Shown here: one piece after another, positions 1 through 8,749 of the stretch
Layout of the letters: the number at the start of each line of letters is the position of its first letter
How positions within the stretch are numbered: position 1 is the stretch's first letter
Origin: a virus
Length of the DNA: 39,680 nt
IMG/VR virus record: IMGVR_UViG_3300042898_000380
Location: 1 to 39,680 of that record
Strand: one strand, 5' to 3'
Made by a program: the position numbers and the translations under genes
The notes under the pieces: model-generated
What the model was told of the DNA's origin: nothing
The model's database searches: none
The model's input: only the letters and a program-made list of their open reading frames with translations

Positions 1-127
1 TCAGTAGCCTTTATTAAATACTCTTCTGCATTACTAGGATCTGTCTTAGACAAAATCCGTAACGCATAACTTTTCTCTGCTGGGAATACACTGACATCTA
101 AGTAACGCTTTAGAGTATCTGTAGATT
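1..127. repeat. Terminal 127-bp direct repeat, left copy (assembly circle overlap)
   Basis: Bases 1-127 are identical to 39554-39680. A length of 127 equals a common maximum assembler k-mer, so this is most simply the overlap of a circular contig rather than a biological terminal repeat. The repeat lies inside one glycosyltransferase reading frame that continues unbroken across the junction, which supports true circularity (or circular permutation) of the genome. Confidence 0.93.
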
Positions 128-752
128 CCACAGCCATACTGTGATAGAAATATTCTCTACCTAAGTAATATAAGTTACGAGCGTTTGGATCTTCTTCTGC
201 CGCTTTCTTGAGCATAGGCAGATAGTTACCACGTGACTTCTCACCATCTGGTAAATGCCACGACTCAATGTCGTACTCTTTAGATGTCTCTTCACCTTCA
301 CGGTAATACCCACTAGGTACTTCGTGTATTGGATAAACCCATCTGACGTTCTGTCTTGTATGGATTCTAAATCCTAAGAAAGATGCTTTAGGAGTTTTGT
401 CAGGATTGAAGTCCGTAACAAATCTATAGCGTGGTTTATGTATACCTTCTGCAAAAGCCTTTTCAAGTTCTGTTCGCCAACCTGGAAGCATTATCTCATC
501 TAAGTCCATTGCAATACAGTAATCAGCATCTGTTGGTACTAGAGCAAGACTTGCATTCCTAGCATCATCAAAACGCCAAGGCTTTACACTTATGGTATGA
601 ACCTGTATACCAAGTTTTTTAGCAATCTCAACAGTTTTATCTGTTGAACCAGTATCTGCTATAACGTGATAGTCAGCTTCTTTGGTTGATTCATACCAGC
701 GCTTAACGTGCTTTTCTTCATTAAGCGCAATGGAATAGACAGCAACTTTCAT
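1..752 (-). CDS. Glycosyltransferase family 2-like with C-terminal TPR-like helices (N-terminal part; continues at the right end)
   Basis: The gene starts at the ATG at 752, runs off the left edge at base 1 and continues at 39553 down to the stop at 39235, giving about 356 residues. The N-terminus is a GT-A glycosyltransferase fold: a beta strand starting MKVAVYSIALNEE, a nucleotide-binding DTGSTDKT at residues 33-40 and a metal-binding DLDE at 83-86. The segment after about residue 200 is helical and resembles tetratricopeptide repeats, a known pairing in family 2 transferases. The enzyme should transfer a sugar from a nucleotide sugar. It lies 9 bases downstream of the collagen-like fibre gene and overlaps the tail adaptor gene by 26 bases, so virion protein or host-surface glycan modification is plausible. 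No clear ribosome binding site precedes the ATG. The fold is confident; the acceptor is unknown. Confidence 0.85.
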   Translation of the reverse strand, partial: MKVAVYSIALNEEKHVKRWYESTKEADYHVIADTGSTDKTVEIAKKLGIQVHTISVKPWRFDDARNASLALVPTDADYCIAMDLDEIMLPGWRTELEKAFAEGIHKPRYRFVTDFNPDKTPKASFLGFRIHTRQNVRWVYPIHEVPSGYYREGEETSKEYDIESWHLPDGEKSRGNYLPMLKKAAEEDPNARNLYYLGREYFYHSMAVESTDTLKRYLDVSVFPAEKSYALRILSKTDPSNAEEYLIKAT

Positions 753-761
753 AAGAGTATC

Positions 762-2552
<1,791 letters not shown>

Positions 2553-2556
<4 letters not shown>

Positions 2557-2843
2557 GATGCCACCTCACGAAGAGCGGCAGCTGGTTCTAATCCAGTAGT
2601 GCCAGCAATTTTATTACAGATGCCAGCAATATCTAACATATCTGAACGGTTAGTAATACCACCAATGTAATTTACAACACCTACTAGGTCTGTTACTTTA
2701 CCAAGGCTGACTGAACTAGCAGAAGCCCAAGCCTGAGCTGCTCCTGCTCGATCTAAATATGCAGAGCGTGCAGGGTAGGTGCCACCGTTTGCTAGACGAT
2801 TTAATTCGTCATTAAGCGTTGAACCAAAATATCCGTATGACAC
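2553..2843 (-). CDS. Hypothetical late-operon protein, 96 aa
   Basis: The start is GTG at 2843 with a GAGG six bases upstream. The protein is Ala- and Gly-rich (MSYGYFGSTLNDELNRLANG), predicted mostly helical, with no recognised domain. It is translationally coupled to the fibre-associated gene downstream. Its location suggests a structural or assembly role. Confidence 0.72.
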
Positions 2844-2851
2844 CTACGTCC

Positions 2852-3013
2852 TCACTTCTTCTTTGTTTTTTTAGCAGCAGCGTTATCAACCAAATTTGGA
2901 TATGGTCTGCCTGCTGCTTTTGCTCTGGCCTTTGCTGATGCCTTTTGCTTTGGGCTTAAAGGCTTTGACTTCTTATTAGGATTTTTCTTATCCCAAAATG
3001 CTTTCTTTTCCAT
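2852..3013 (-). CDS. Small Lys/Ala-rich basic protein, 53 aa
   Basis: A compact gene from ATG 3013 to TGA 2852, sharing one base with the upstream stop (TAATG). About one third of the residues are lysine, with many alanines, and the ends are MEKKAFWDKKNPNKKSKPLS and AAAKKTKKK. There is no known enzymatic motif. It is one of several tiny basic proteins encoded in tandem here; DNA binding or a packaged basic peptide is possible, but this is inference from composition only. Confidence 0.75.
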   Translation of the reverse strand: MEKKAFWDKKNPNKKSKPLSPKQKASAKARAKAAGRPYPNLVDNAAAKKTKKK

Positions 3014-3276
3014 TAACAATCCCAAGCCCTTCTTGCTTTATTTAATCTGCTATTAGGATCTTTAGCAGCCTTTGGAAACATCTTTGCCTGACCTGCAGAA
3101 CGAGCACAATATGACTTGCGTCGTGCTGCTGCCTTTGGAGATTTGGCTGCTTCTGCCTTTTTAACAGGTGGCTTTAAGTTGTGACCTTGTGCTTTGGCGC
3201 TTGCGCGACCTTTAGCATTTAGACCACCCTTTGGGTTTTGTCCTTCTTTGCGTTGCCACGCTGCTGTCTTAGGCAT
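3013..3276 (-). CDS. Conserved small basic phage protein (NPKGGLNAKGR family)
   Basis: The 87-residue protein has the hallmark NPKGGLNAKGRASAK near its start, then NLKPPVKK and SPKAAARRKSYCARSAGQ, then DPNSRLNKARRAWDC at the end. This is a widespread marine/freshwater phage family that I believe is annotated as DUF6321, although I could not check this. Two or three Cys and many Lys/Arg suggest a small nucleic-acid-associated or structural protein. It is coupled by TAATG junctions to both neighbours. Its function is unknown in the family. Confidence 0.85.
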   Translation of the reverse strand: MPKTAAWQRKEGQNPKGGLNAKGRASAKAQGHNLKPPVKKAEAAKSPKAAARRKSYCARSAGQAKMFPKAAKDPNSRLNKARRAWDC

Positions 3277-3443
3277 TACTTCTTTTTACCCATTTTCTTT
3301 TTAGACATTTTTGCTTCGCTTAATGCAATAGCGATTGCTTGCTTGCGATTTTTAACTACTGGACCCTTTTTAGATCCAGAGCGCAATGAACCAGTCTTAA
3401 ACTCTTTCATTACTTTTTTAACTTTATTTGGCTTGGCGTTCAT
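3276..3443 (-). CDS. DUF6496-like small basic protein
   Basis: The 55-residue protein reads KKVMKEFKTGSLRSGSKKGP, followed by NRKQAIAIALSEAKMSKKK, a pattern typical of the DUF6496 family seen in phages and environmental bacteria. The first half is a short amphipathic segment and the second a KQAIAIALSEA helix. ATG 3443 and the stop at 3276 both form TAATG one-base overlaps with neighbours. Function unknown. Confidence 0.85.
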   Translation of the reverse strand: MNAKPNKVKKVMKEFKTGSLRSGSKKGPVVKNRKQAIAIALSEAKMSKKKMGKKK

Positions 3444-3550
3444 TAGTAGTTTTCCTTTTCGCCTGGTACTTCTTCGCCAACCATAGCGCCTGGAGCGCCT
3501 GTTTCAATATCGTCATATGATGCGTAACCGCATCCGCATACAGCACACAT
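3443..3550 (-). CDS. 35-aa Cys-containing acidic mini-protein
   Basis: A tiny open frame lies between TAATG couplings, starting MCAVCGCGYASYDDIETGAPG. Three Cys in a CxxCxC pattern could bind a metal. It is acidic, in contrast to its basic neighbours. The tight coupling on both sides is the main evidence that it is a gene. Confidence 0.65.
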   Translation of the reverse strand: MCAVCGCGYASYDDIETGAPGAMVGEEVPGEKENY

Positions 3551-3714
3551 TATTTGCTCACCGTCTTCTTACCGCCAGAGAACTTGGCTGTGTTTCCTTT
3601 TGTCTTACCAGTTGAAGCAGCGATAGATGAAGGAGTAATGCCCTTCTTGCTTCCTGGTCCAAAGCCTCTGTCATTGGTTGACTCAGCGCCACCATATGAT
3701 TTCATTTTTTTCAT
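3550..3714 (-). CDS. Small Gly/Ser/Lys-rich protein, 54 aa
   Basis: Starts at ATG 3714 with AGGGGAAAA upstream. The sequence MKKMKSYGGAESTNDRGFGP, then GSKKGITPSSIAASTGKTKG, is low in complexity and basic. It is coupled by TAATG to the next small gene. No domain was recognised. Confidence 0.68.
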   Translation of the reverse strand: MKKMKSYGGAESTNDRGFGPGSKKGITPSSIAASTGKTKGNTAKFSGGKKTVSK

Positions 3715-3743
3715 AGTTTTCCCCTATTTCTATTTAGTGACGC

Positions 3744-4028
3744 TTAGTCTCTAAATCCCATTGTGTTGCCATCGAAGGCTTTACCGACTTCATTGCTTAC
3801 AGCCATAGCTGCATCAATGTCTTTCTTCTTTGTAGAGATTGGTTCTACTCCCTGACGGATTGCATCGTAATAGGAAGTCAATTCTTTTTCGTCTTTCTTA
3901 ACTGCCTGCATAGATGAACGTGTACGAGTAGGCGTAGCACCGCCGTCAATCATTGGCATATTAGAACGCATACACTCACCATAGGTGACGTGATCTTGTG
4001 TTTTGCAAGACGATGTACAATTACTCAT
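3744..4028 (-). CDS. Conserved actinophage-type protein with CxxxCKTQDHxxYGEC motif
   Basis: The 94-residue protein begins with Cys-rich CTSSCKTQDHVTYGECMRS, followed by a helical region with YYDAIRQGVEP and a second helix DAAMAVSNEVG. I recognise this architecture from head-region hypothetical proteins of actinobacterial phages; no biochemical role is known to me. It overlaps the upstream gene by 4 bases (ATGA). The four Cys and one His at the N-terminus could coordinate zinc. Confidence 0.78.
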   Translation of the reverse strand: MSNCTSSCKTQDHVTYGECMRSNMPMIDGGATPTRTRSSMQAVKKDEKELTSYYDAIRQGVEPISTKKKDIDAAMAVSNEVGKAFDGNTMGFRD

Positions 4029-4375
4029 TGTTCCTCATAAATTGGTGTTAGATAATCGCTGTAACCTTTAGATGCCATAAAGTCACCTTGTTCGATTGTA
4101 ATGCTATAGACGTGACCACCGAGGAAATAGTAGTCAGCATCTTCTAAAGTGTTTTGGTATGGATATAAAGTTTCTTCAACTTCTCCATTTTGTATAATTA
4201 AAGTTACGCCACGAGCAATGTCTGTCATAAAATTTGGAATTGTTCCTGTAAGAGAACCACCAACCAAAGGTTTACCAGCAAGACGTGAGTACTTGTCAGG
4301 CCACGCTTTGCCTGCACCCCACGTCTGGTTCTCCCAAGGTGTGTTAATTGAATAACCCACGAGTACTTGTGTCAT
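4025..4375 (-). CDS. Hypothetical head-region protein, 116 aa
   Basis: An open frame upstream extends to 4420, but ATG 4375 is preceded by AGAAAGGAAG at good spacing and the extension crosses a hairpin, so I start at 4375 (MTQVLVGYSINTPWENQ). The protein is rich in aromatic residues and beta strands. It is the first gene after the major capsid gene, a position often held by head-decoration or connector proteins, but no family is recognised. Confidence 0.75.
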   Translation of the reverse strand: MTQVLVGYSINTPWENQTWGAGKAWPDKYSRLAGKPLVGGSLTGTIPNFMTDIARGVTLIIQNGEVEETLYPYQNTLEDADYYFLGGHVYSITIEQGDFMASKGYSDYLTPIYEEQ

Positions 4376-4394
4376 AACTTCCTTTCTAAGTGAT

Positions 4395-4418
4395 GGGAGG
4401 CGGTTCGACCCGCCCCCC
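4395..4418 (-). other. Intergenic hairpin after the capsid gene
   Basis: GGCGG (4399-4403) pairs with CCGCC (4410-4414). One mismatch follows, then GGG with CCC, giving about 8 bp around a 6-base loop. In the minus-strand transcript it is not followed by a U tract, so it is more likely an RNA processing or stability element, or a weak attenuator, after the highly expressed capsid gene than a true terminator. Confidence 0.5.
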
Positions 4419-4432
4419 ACCGAACGGATTTA

Positions 4433-5359
4433 TTAACCGTTTGTTGCAGCAGTTTCAATGCGGTAAAGAGCTGCTTGACGAAGGAGTGACCATCCGCCGA
4501 AGTAGTACCAACCGATTGTGTGGAAACGACGGAGCGCGTCAATCTGTGGTCCAATGACAGTTGAGATGTCTTGGCCCATTGCTTCTGCAAGTGCTTCACG
4601 ACCAGCAACAACCGCCTTGTAGACGTTTGTTGTACCGTTTGTAGCGAATGGAACACGTGGTGTTTCTACCACGAAAGCACCTTCAATTACGCCAACAGCG
4701 CCAGCCACGAATGGTGTGCGGTCTACGTACTTTGAAAGTTCTTGGAATCCACCAGTACCAGTTTCAGCACGAAGATCGGCTGTCTGACGTGGGTGTAGGT
4801 ATGCTGCATATAGTTCACCAATACGAGGCAAAGCCTTGTTTGTGCGAAGTTCTGTTACAGCCTGACGAATGTCAGATACAGTCATTAGCTGAGTTGCAGT
4901 AATGCCTGCTGTGTTTGTTGCTGTTCCTGCATAGATTGCGTTTGAGCCTGCTGTTAGAACAGAAGCTACAACAGAATCAATAGAGTCTGCAGCATTATAA
5001 GCAATGATGTCAGCAAGTGCTGAGTCAACATCGTTGAAAGAAGTTAGGTTTAACTTCTTAGTAGTTGTTACGGCTGAGCCGTATTCTTGTAGTGTAACTG
5101 CAACTTGTGTTGGGTTACCAAGAGCAATAGAAGAAACGTCAGATGCTTCTGTCAATGTAGATGTAGCCTGAGCTAAATCTGAATAGATTGAGAATACAAC
5201 TGAAGATCCTGGCATTGCCTGTTGAACTGGCTTGACGTCTGCAAGAGCACGCATAACAGGAATGGAACGTAGTGCCATTCTTACATACTGATCGTATGCT
5301 GTTTGTACGAGGTTGCTGATCGCCGAGGTACCAGTTAAATTACCACCTGGAATTGCCAT
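4433..5359 (-). CDS. Major capsid protein (HK97 fold, N4-gp56 type)
   Basis: The 308-residue product begins MAIPGGNLTGTSAISNLVQT and has the arrangement of N4-gp56-type capsid proteins: an N-terminal arm, an A-domain helix region around DAALADIIAYNAADSID-like sequence and a late stretch with LHPRQTADLRAE and VVAGREALAEAMG. These proteins assemble the icosahedral shell. It directly follows a scaffold-like gene, the usual order. It has no cleavable prohead protease nearby. A strong GC hairpin lies just downstream. The assignment rests on family pattern and gene order. Confidence 0.9.
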   Translation of the reverse strand: MAIPGGNLTGTSAISNLVQTAYDQYVRMALRSIPVMRALADVKPVQQAMPGSSVVFSIYSDLAQATSTLTEASDVSSIALGNPTQVAVTLQEYGSAVTTTKKLNLTSFNDVDSALADIIAYNAADSIDSVVASVLTAGSNAIYAGTATNTAGITATQLMTVSDIRQAVTELRTNKALPRIGELYAAYLHPRQTADLRAETGTGGFQELSKYVDRTPFVAGAVGVIEGAFVVETPRVPFATNGTTNVYKAVVAGREALAEAMGQDISTVIGPQIDALRRFHTIGWYYFGGWSLLRQAALYRIETAATNG

Positions 5360-5384
5360 TTAGCGTTAGCCTTTCGGATTGTTG

Positions 5385-5861
5385 TTAGAGTCCAGAATTA
5401 CGGATAACTTCGTCAAGCTCTTCTTTCGAGTTAGCGCTCATAAGTTTGCGAAGAACGTCATCACCTGAGTCTGGTGTTAAACCAGATTCGATAGCGTTAT
5501 TCATCTTCTTGTAAGCAGCAGCTTGTGCTGGGTCAACCACGTTCTGGTTAGATTCTTGTGACTGGATACCGAATACGTCGCCGTAATCGTCCAACCACTT
5601 AGACAAAGACTCCTCAGTTGGGTCAATGTCCTGTGGGATAAACGCAGAGATTTTCTTGTTTACCCCGCGAGCTTCGAGGACATCCTTAATTGCTCGTTCT
5701 CTTTGTGCTTTGGATACACCTTCAAATTGAGCACGAAGCTCTTGAAGTTCTTTATCCTTTTGCTTTGCTGCTTTACGCAGTTGTTTGACGAGATCATTGT
5801 TTTGGTTTGAAGAAGAATCTTCAAAGTCAAAGTCGTCGTCCTCGTAGTCGTTATTGGACAT
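5385..5861 (-). CDS. Scaffolding protein
   Basis: The product has an acidic disordered N-terminus (MSNNDYEDDDFDFEDSSSN), a Lys/Glu-rich coiled coil (about 25-65, LVKQLRKAAKQKDKELQELR) and helical C-terminal segments. This is typical for phage scaffold proteins that template the procapsid and then leave. Although the frame opens at 5879, ATG 5861 has GGGAG seven bases upstream and is preferred (158 aa). It lies immediately before the capsid gene. Confidence 0.82.
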   Translation of the reverse strand: MSNNDYEDDDFDFEDSSSNQNNDLVKQLRKAAKQKDKELQELRAQFEGVSKAQRERAIKDVLEARGVNKKISAFIPQDIDPTEESLSKWLDDYGDVFGIQSQESNQNVVDPAQAAAYKKMNNAIESGLTPDSGDDVLRKLMSANSKEELDEVIRNSGL

Positions 5862-5950
5862 AGTCCATCTCCCTATCATTAGTTGATTACGCCAGCCTCA
5901 TATTCCGTTGGGGTACGGGTATGGCTCTGACTCCTGGTATTAATGTCGCT

Positions 5951-5974
5951 CCACTAGGCCAGTCGTTCTAGTGG
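5951..5974 (-). other. Intergenic hairpin before the scaffold gene
   Basis: CCACTAG (5951-5957) and CTAGTGG (5968-5974) form a perfect 7-bp stem with a 10-base loop, inside a 124-bp gap between the internal virion protein gene and the scaffold gene. No U tract follows on the minus strand. It may tune the much higher expression expected for scaffold and capsid. Confidence 0.45.
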
Positions 5975-5985
5975 CAGGTTTATGT

Positions 5986-7134
5986 TTAGAAGCTACCTGC
6001 TCCTGATTCGCGGTATGCACCTGTACTTGATGCACGGTCACGACTTAATGCGTTACCTGCTATACCAGATGAACCTGAAAACTTTGCTGTTTCAAGTGAT
6101 GTTAATTTTTTACGTCGTTCTGCAGCAGATGCTGCACCACCTGTACCAAAGACTTCTGCTTCAGCAACTGCTTGTGTATAAGGATCTTGCTTATAGATAT
6201 CTGCTAGTTGTGATGCACGTGGCAACATTCCACCGATTGCTTGATATCCTTGTTCGGCTTGTTGCTTTGTGATTCCATAACGTGCAAGATTTTCTGCTGC
6301 TACAGCTTCAGTTGTAAGTCCTTGAGCAAGTGCTGCTCCACCAATTTCTGCTGCAGTAACCTTACGCTTAATAGCGTCAAGTGCCTTAGTAGGATCAAGT
6401 GTGTAAGCCAAGATATCGCCATTAGTAATGTCTGGATAAAAAGCCTTGAGCGCTTTATACACTTCTGGGTTGGCATTGACTACACGATTCTGTGCAGTCA
6501 TTACACGATCTTCTAGTTCTACTGCTGATACGTCATTAGCAATAAGTTGATTAAATCCAGCCTGTGTTCCTAATGAATCCTTTGCATAATATGATGCAGG
6601 AAGTCCATAATTACGCATAATGTTTTGGTATGAGTCTTCCATCGCAAGATATTCTGCTGGCTTTAGTGCAGTTAAACCTTTAGCAATACGGTCAGCATTA
6701 GCGCTAAAGCGCTTCTTGTACTGATCTGTTTGTTGTAAACGAAGACTAAATTCCGAAGGTGAAATGTTTTCTGTTATAAGACCTTTAAGTGATTCAACTA
6801 AAGAACCTAATCCATAGCGATTAAACTCTTCCATAAGAATATCGTAAGCAGATTTTCTATCAGCTTGTGCTTGTGATTGAAGAGCGTTTAAATTATTTCT
6901 ATTTCCACCACTTTGATTCTCAGATCCACCATAAAGAAATTTTTGAAATTCTTCAAAAGATACTAACTTACCATCAAGATAATTTTTACCTGTATCGGAT
7001 GTTCCAGAACGTCCTTCTGCTATGTAACTAGCATCACTACGATTTCCTGGGTTTACAATTTGTGTAGAATTGTTTGTCCCAGTAACAGGTGTAACACTTG
7101 TTGGTGCGTCAAGTCTATCGTATGCGCCAGCCAT
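5986..7134 (-). CDS. Putative internal virion / ejection protein, 382 aa
   Basis: The N-terminus is low complexity and the rest alpha-helical with Ala-, Gln- and Leu-rich segments (for example AAEIGGAALAQGLTTEAVAAEN and a basic GGAASAAERRKKLTSLE near the end). No enzymatic motif is seen. It is the last of three large consecutive genes (8750-13588, 7138-8718, 5986-7134) between portal and scaffold. In short-tailed phages a comparable trio encodes proteins ejected into the cell to extend the tail, so that role is inferred from position, size and helical content. Confidence 0.65.
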   Translation of the reverse strand: MAGAYDRLDAPTSVTPVTGTNNSTQIVNPGNRSDASYIAEGRSGTSDTGKNYLDGKLVSFEEFQKFLYGGSENQSGGNRNNLNALQSQAQADRKSAYDILMEEFNRYGLGSLVESLKGLITENISPSEFSLRLQQTDQYKKRFSANADRIAKGLTALKPAEYLAMEDSYQNIMRNYGLPASYYAKDSLGTQAGFNQLIANDVSAVELEDRVMTAQNRVVNANPEVYKALKAFYPDITNGDILAYTLDPTKALDAIKRKVTAAEIGGAALAQGLTTEAVAAENLARYGITKQQAEQGYQAIGGMLPRASQLADIYKQDPYTQAVAEAEVFGTGGAASAAERRKKLTSLETAKFSGSSGIAGNALSRDRASSTGAYRESGAGSF

Positions 7135-7137
7135 TGC

Positions 7138-8718
7138 TTACCCCACAAATCCAAAGTCCTGAAGGACTTTAGTAACTGAATCGGAAACTTCTTTACGTGC
7201 ATTGTTTGTGTATTGCCAACGTGCATCTTTACGAAGCTGACGTTGGAAATCATAGATAGGCATTTCGCCAGTAGTATTAATAGCGCTACGAAGTGTTTGG
7301 TCATTTATGTCAATAGACTTAGGATCTAATTCAAGAACAGATGCCATTGTAGTCTTATATGGAGCGTAGATTGTTTCAAGATCTGTTCCCTCAGCCATTA
7401 ATTTCTTGACATTATCTGGCAAACCTAATGATGCTGTAGAACGGATTTGATTTTTAATTACATCAAGTTTGGTTCCATTTTGAATGGCTTTTGTATAAGC
7501 ATCAATTTGAGATTGTGAAAGAGTCAATCCATTATTTCTTGCTGTTTCCATAAGGTCTTGAGCGGTAAGGTTACTAGCGTCCTGCTTCTTGGTCTTAAAC
7601 TCTTCGTTTAACTTAGCAGTAAAACCTTTTGTAATAGGTTTCTTTGTTTTGGAATCTGTGTAAGTACCTGTCTTAATAACGTTTTCAATGAATTGGTCTG
7701 GGTTAAATCCACCAGTTGTAATTCCATCTTTAGTTAATTTAAGGTTTTTTCTTTCAGCATCGTTTAGTATCTTTGTGAGAGCTGTTCTTTCAGCCTGAGT
7801 TGATTCACGACCTAATACACCAGAAAATACTCTGTCAATAATCATTTGAGCATCTAGTGCATTAGATATTGTTCCGTATGGTTGTGGAGCACCAGAACCA
7901 GAAGCACTAAATAGATTAGGAATTGTTGGAGCTGCAATAAACTCCATAAGGTTATTACCTTGCAAGGCTGCAGGTAGTTGTCCTCTTTGGGTATAAATCT
8001 GTTGAATAGCATCTTGAGTGGCTACCCAGCTATTAATACCATCTGCTTTGGCCTTGTAAACCTGTGGAAAGTTTTTTAACAAGTTTTCTTGAAGTGCTTT
8101 TAATTGTCCAGAATTTGCAGGATCTACAAGGGTATTGTAGATAGCACCAATATCTTCAATCTTTACGCCACCTGTTGGACCAGTACCAGTTGTGCCACCA
8201 GTACCGCCTTTATTGTCACCTTCAGGTCTTGGACCTACAACTATTTTAGGTGATGGAAGAGCAGCAGGTGGAGTTTTACCAGCAGCAACAATAGAGTTAT
8301 AGGCATCTTGTGCAGCCCAATAAGCGTTCTGATAATTCTCTTCGCCTTTGTATCCCTTAATACCAATTTCTGCTTCTTTTAATTTCTTAAGAGATTTTTC
8401 GTAGGTACCAATAGATGCTTTACCAGTTGCTTCTTCTAATTTTGCTTTTTCTTCTGTTTTTTCTAGGCGTTTAATTTGTAGACTAAGAGCATTCTTGCGT
8501 GTTTGCGCTTTTGTGTATGCCTCTAATGCTGCATCGTACAAAGGTTTAAGTCTAGCAATTTCTGCCTTGTCATCTTTCTTTAATGCTTTTAAGTAATTCT
8601 TTTTAAGCATTTCACGGTCATCAAAGAGAGGAGGATTTAATTTATCATAGGCTTCTTGTGTAGCATCGGAAACTTTTCTAAGTTCTTTTTTGAGTTCATC
8701 AAGGGTTTTAGCAGCCAT
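7138..8718 (-). CDS. Putative internal virion protein, 526 aa, coiled coil
   Basis: ATG 8718 has AAGGAG at ideal spacing, so I prefer it to the upstream ATG at 8736. The first 130 residues are Lys/Glu-rich coiled coil, followed by a Pro/Gly/Thr linker (GGTGGTTGTGPTGGVK) and a helical C-terminal region. This organisation fits an elongated virion-internal or ejection protein. No catalytic signature was found. It is separated by only 3 bases from the next gene. Confidence 0.65.
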   Translation of the reverse strand: MAAKTLDELKKELRKVSDATQEAYDKLNPPLFDDREMLKKNYLKALKKDDKAEIARLKPLYDAALEAYTKAQTRKNALSLQIKRLEKTEEKAKLEEATGKASIGTYEKSLKKLKEAEIGIKGYKGEENYQNAYWAAQDAYNSIVAAGKTPPAALPSPKIVVGPRPEGDNKGGTGGTTGTGPTGGVKIEDIGAIYNTLVDPANSGQLKALQENLLKNFPQVYKAKADGINSWVATQDAIQQIYTQRGQLPAALQGNNLMEFIAAPTIPNLFSASGSGAPQPYGTISNALDAQMIIDRVFSGVLGRESTQAERTALTKILNDAERKNLKLTKDGITTGGFNPDQFIENVIKTGTYTDSKTKKPITKGFTAKLNEEFKTKKQDASNLTAQDLMETARNNGLTLSQSQIDAYTKAIQNGTKLDVIKNQIRSTASLGLPDNVKKLMAEGTDLETIYAPYKTTMASVLELDPKSIDINDQTLRSAINTTGEMPIYDFQRQLRKDARWQYTNNARKEVSDSVTKVLQDFGFVG

Positions 8719-8749
8719 AGTTGAACTCCTTTTCATTTAGTGTGTACAT

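Noticed and set aside
1-127. Biological direct terminal repeat
   Set aside because: The length equals a typical assembler k-mer and the repeat lies inside a gene that is continuous across the junction, so circular assembly overlap is simpler.
5880-5985. Possible 16-22 codon frames on both strands between scaffold and internal protein genes
   Set aside because: The minus frame has no start codon and the plus frame opposes the operon; neither is supported beyond chance.
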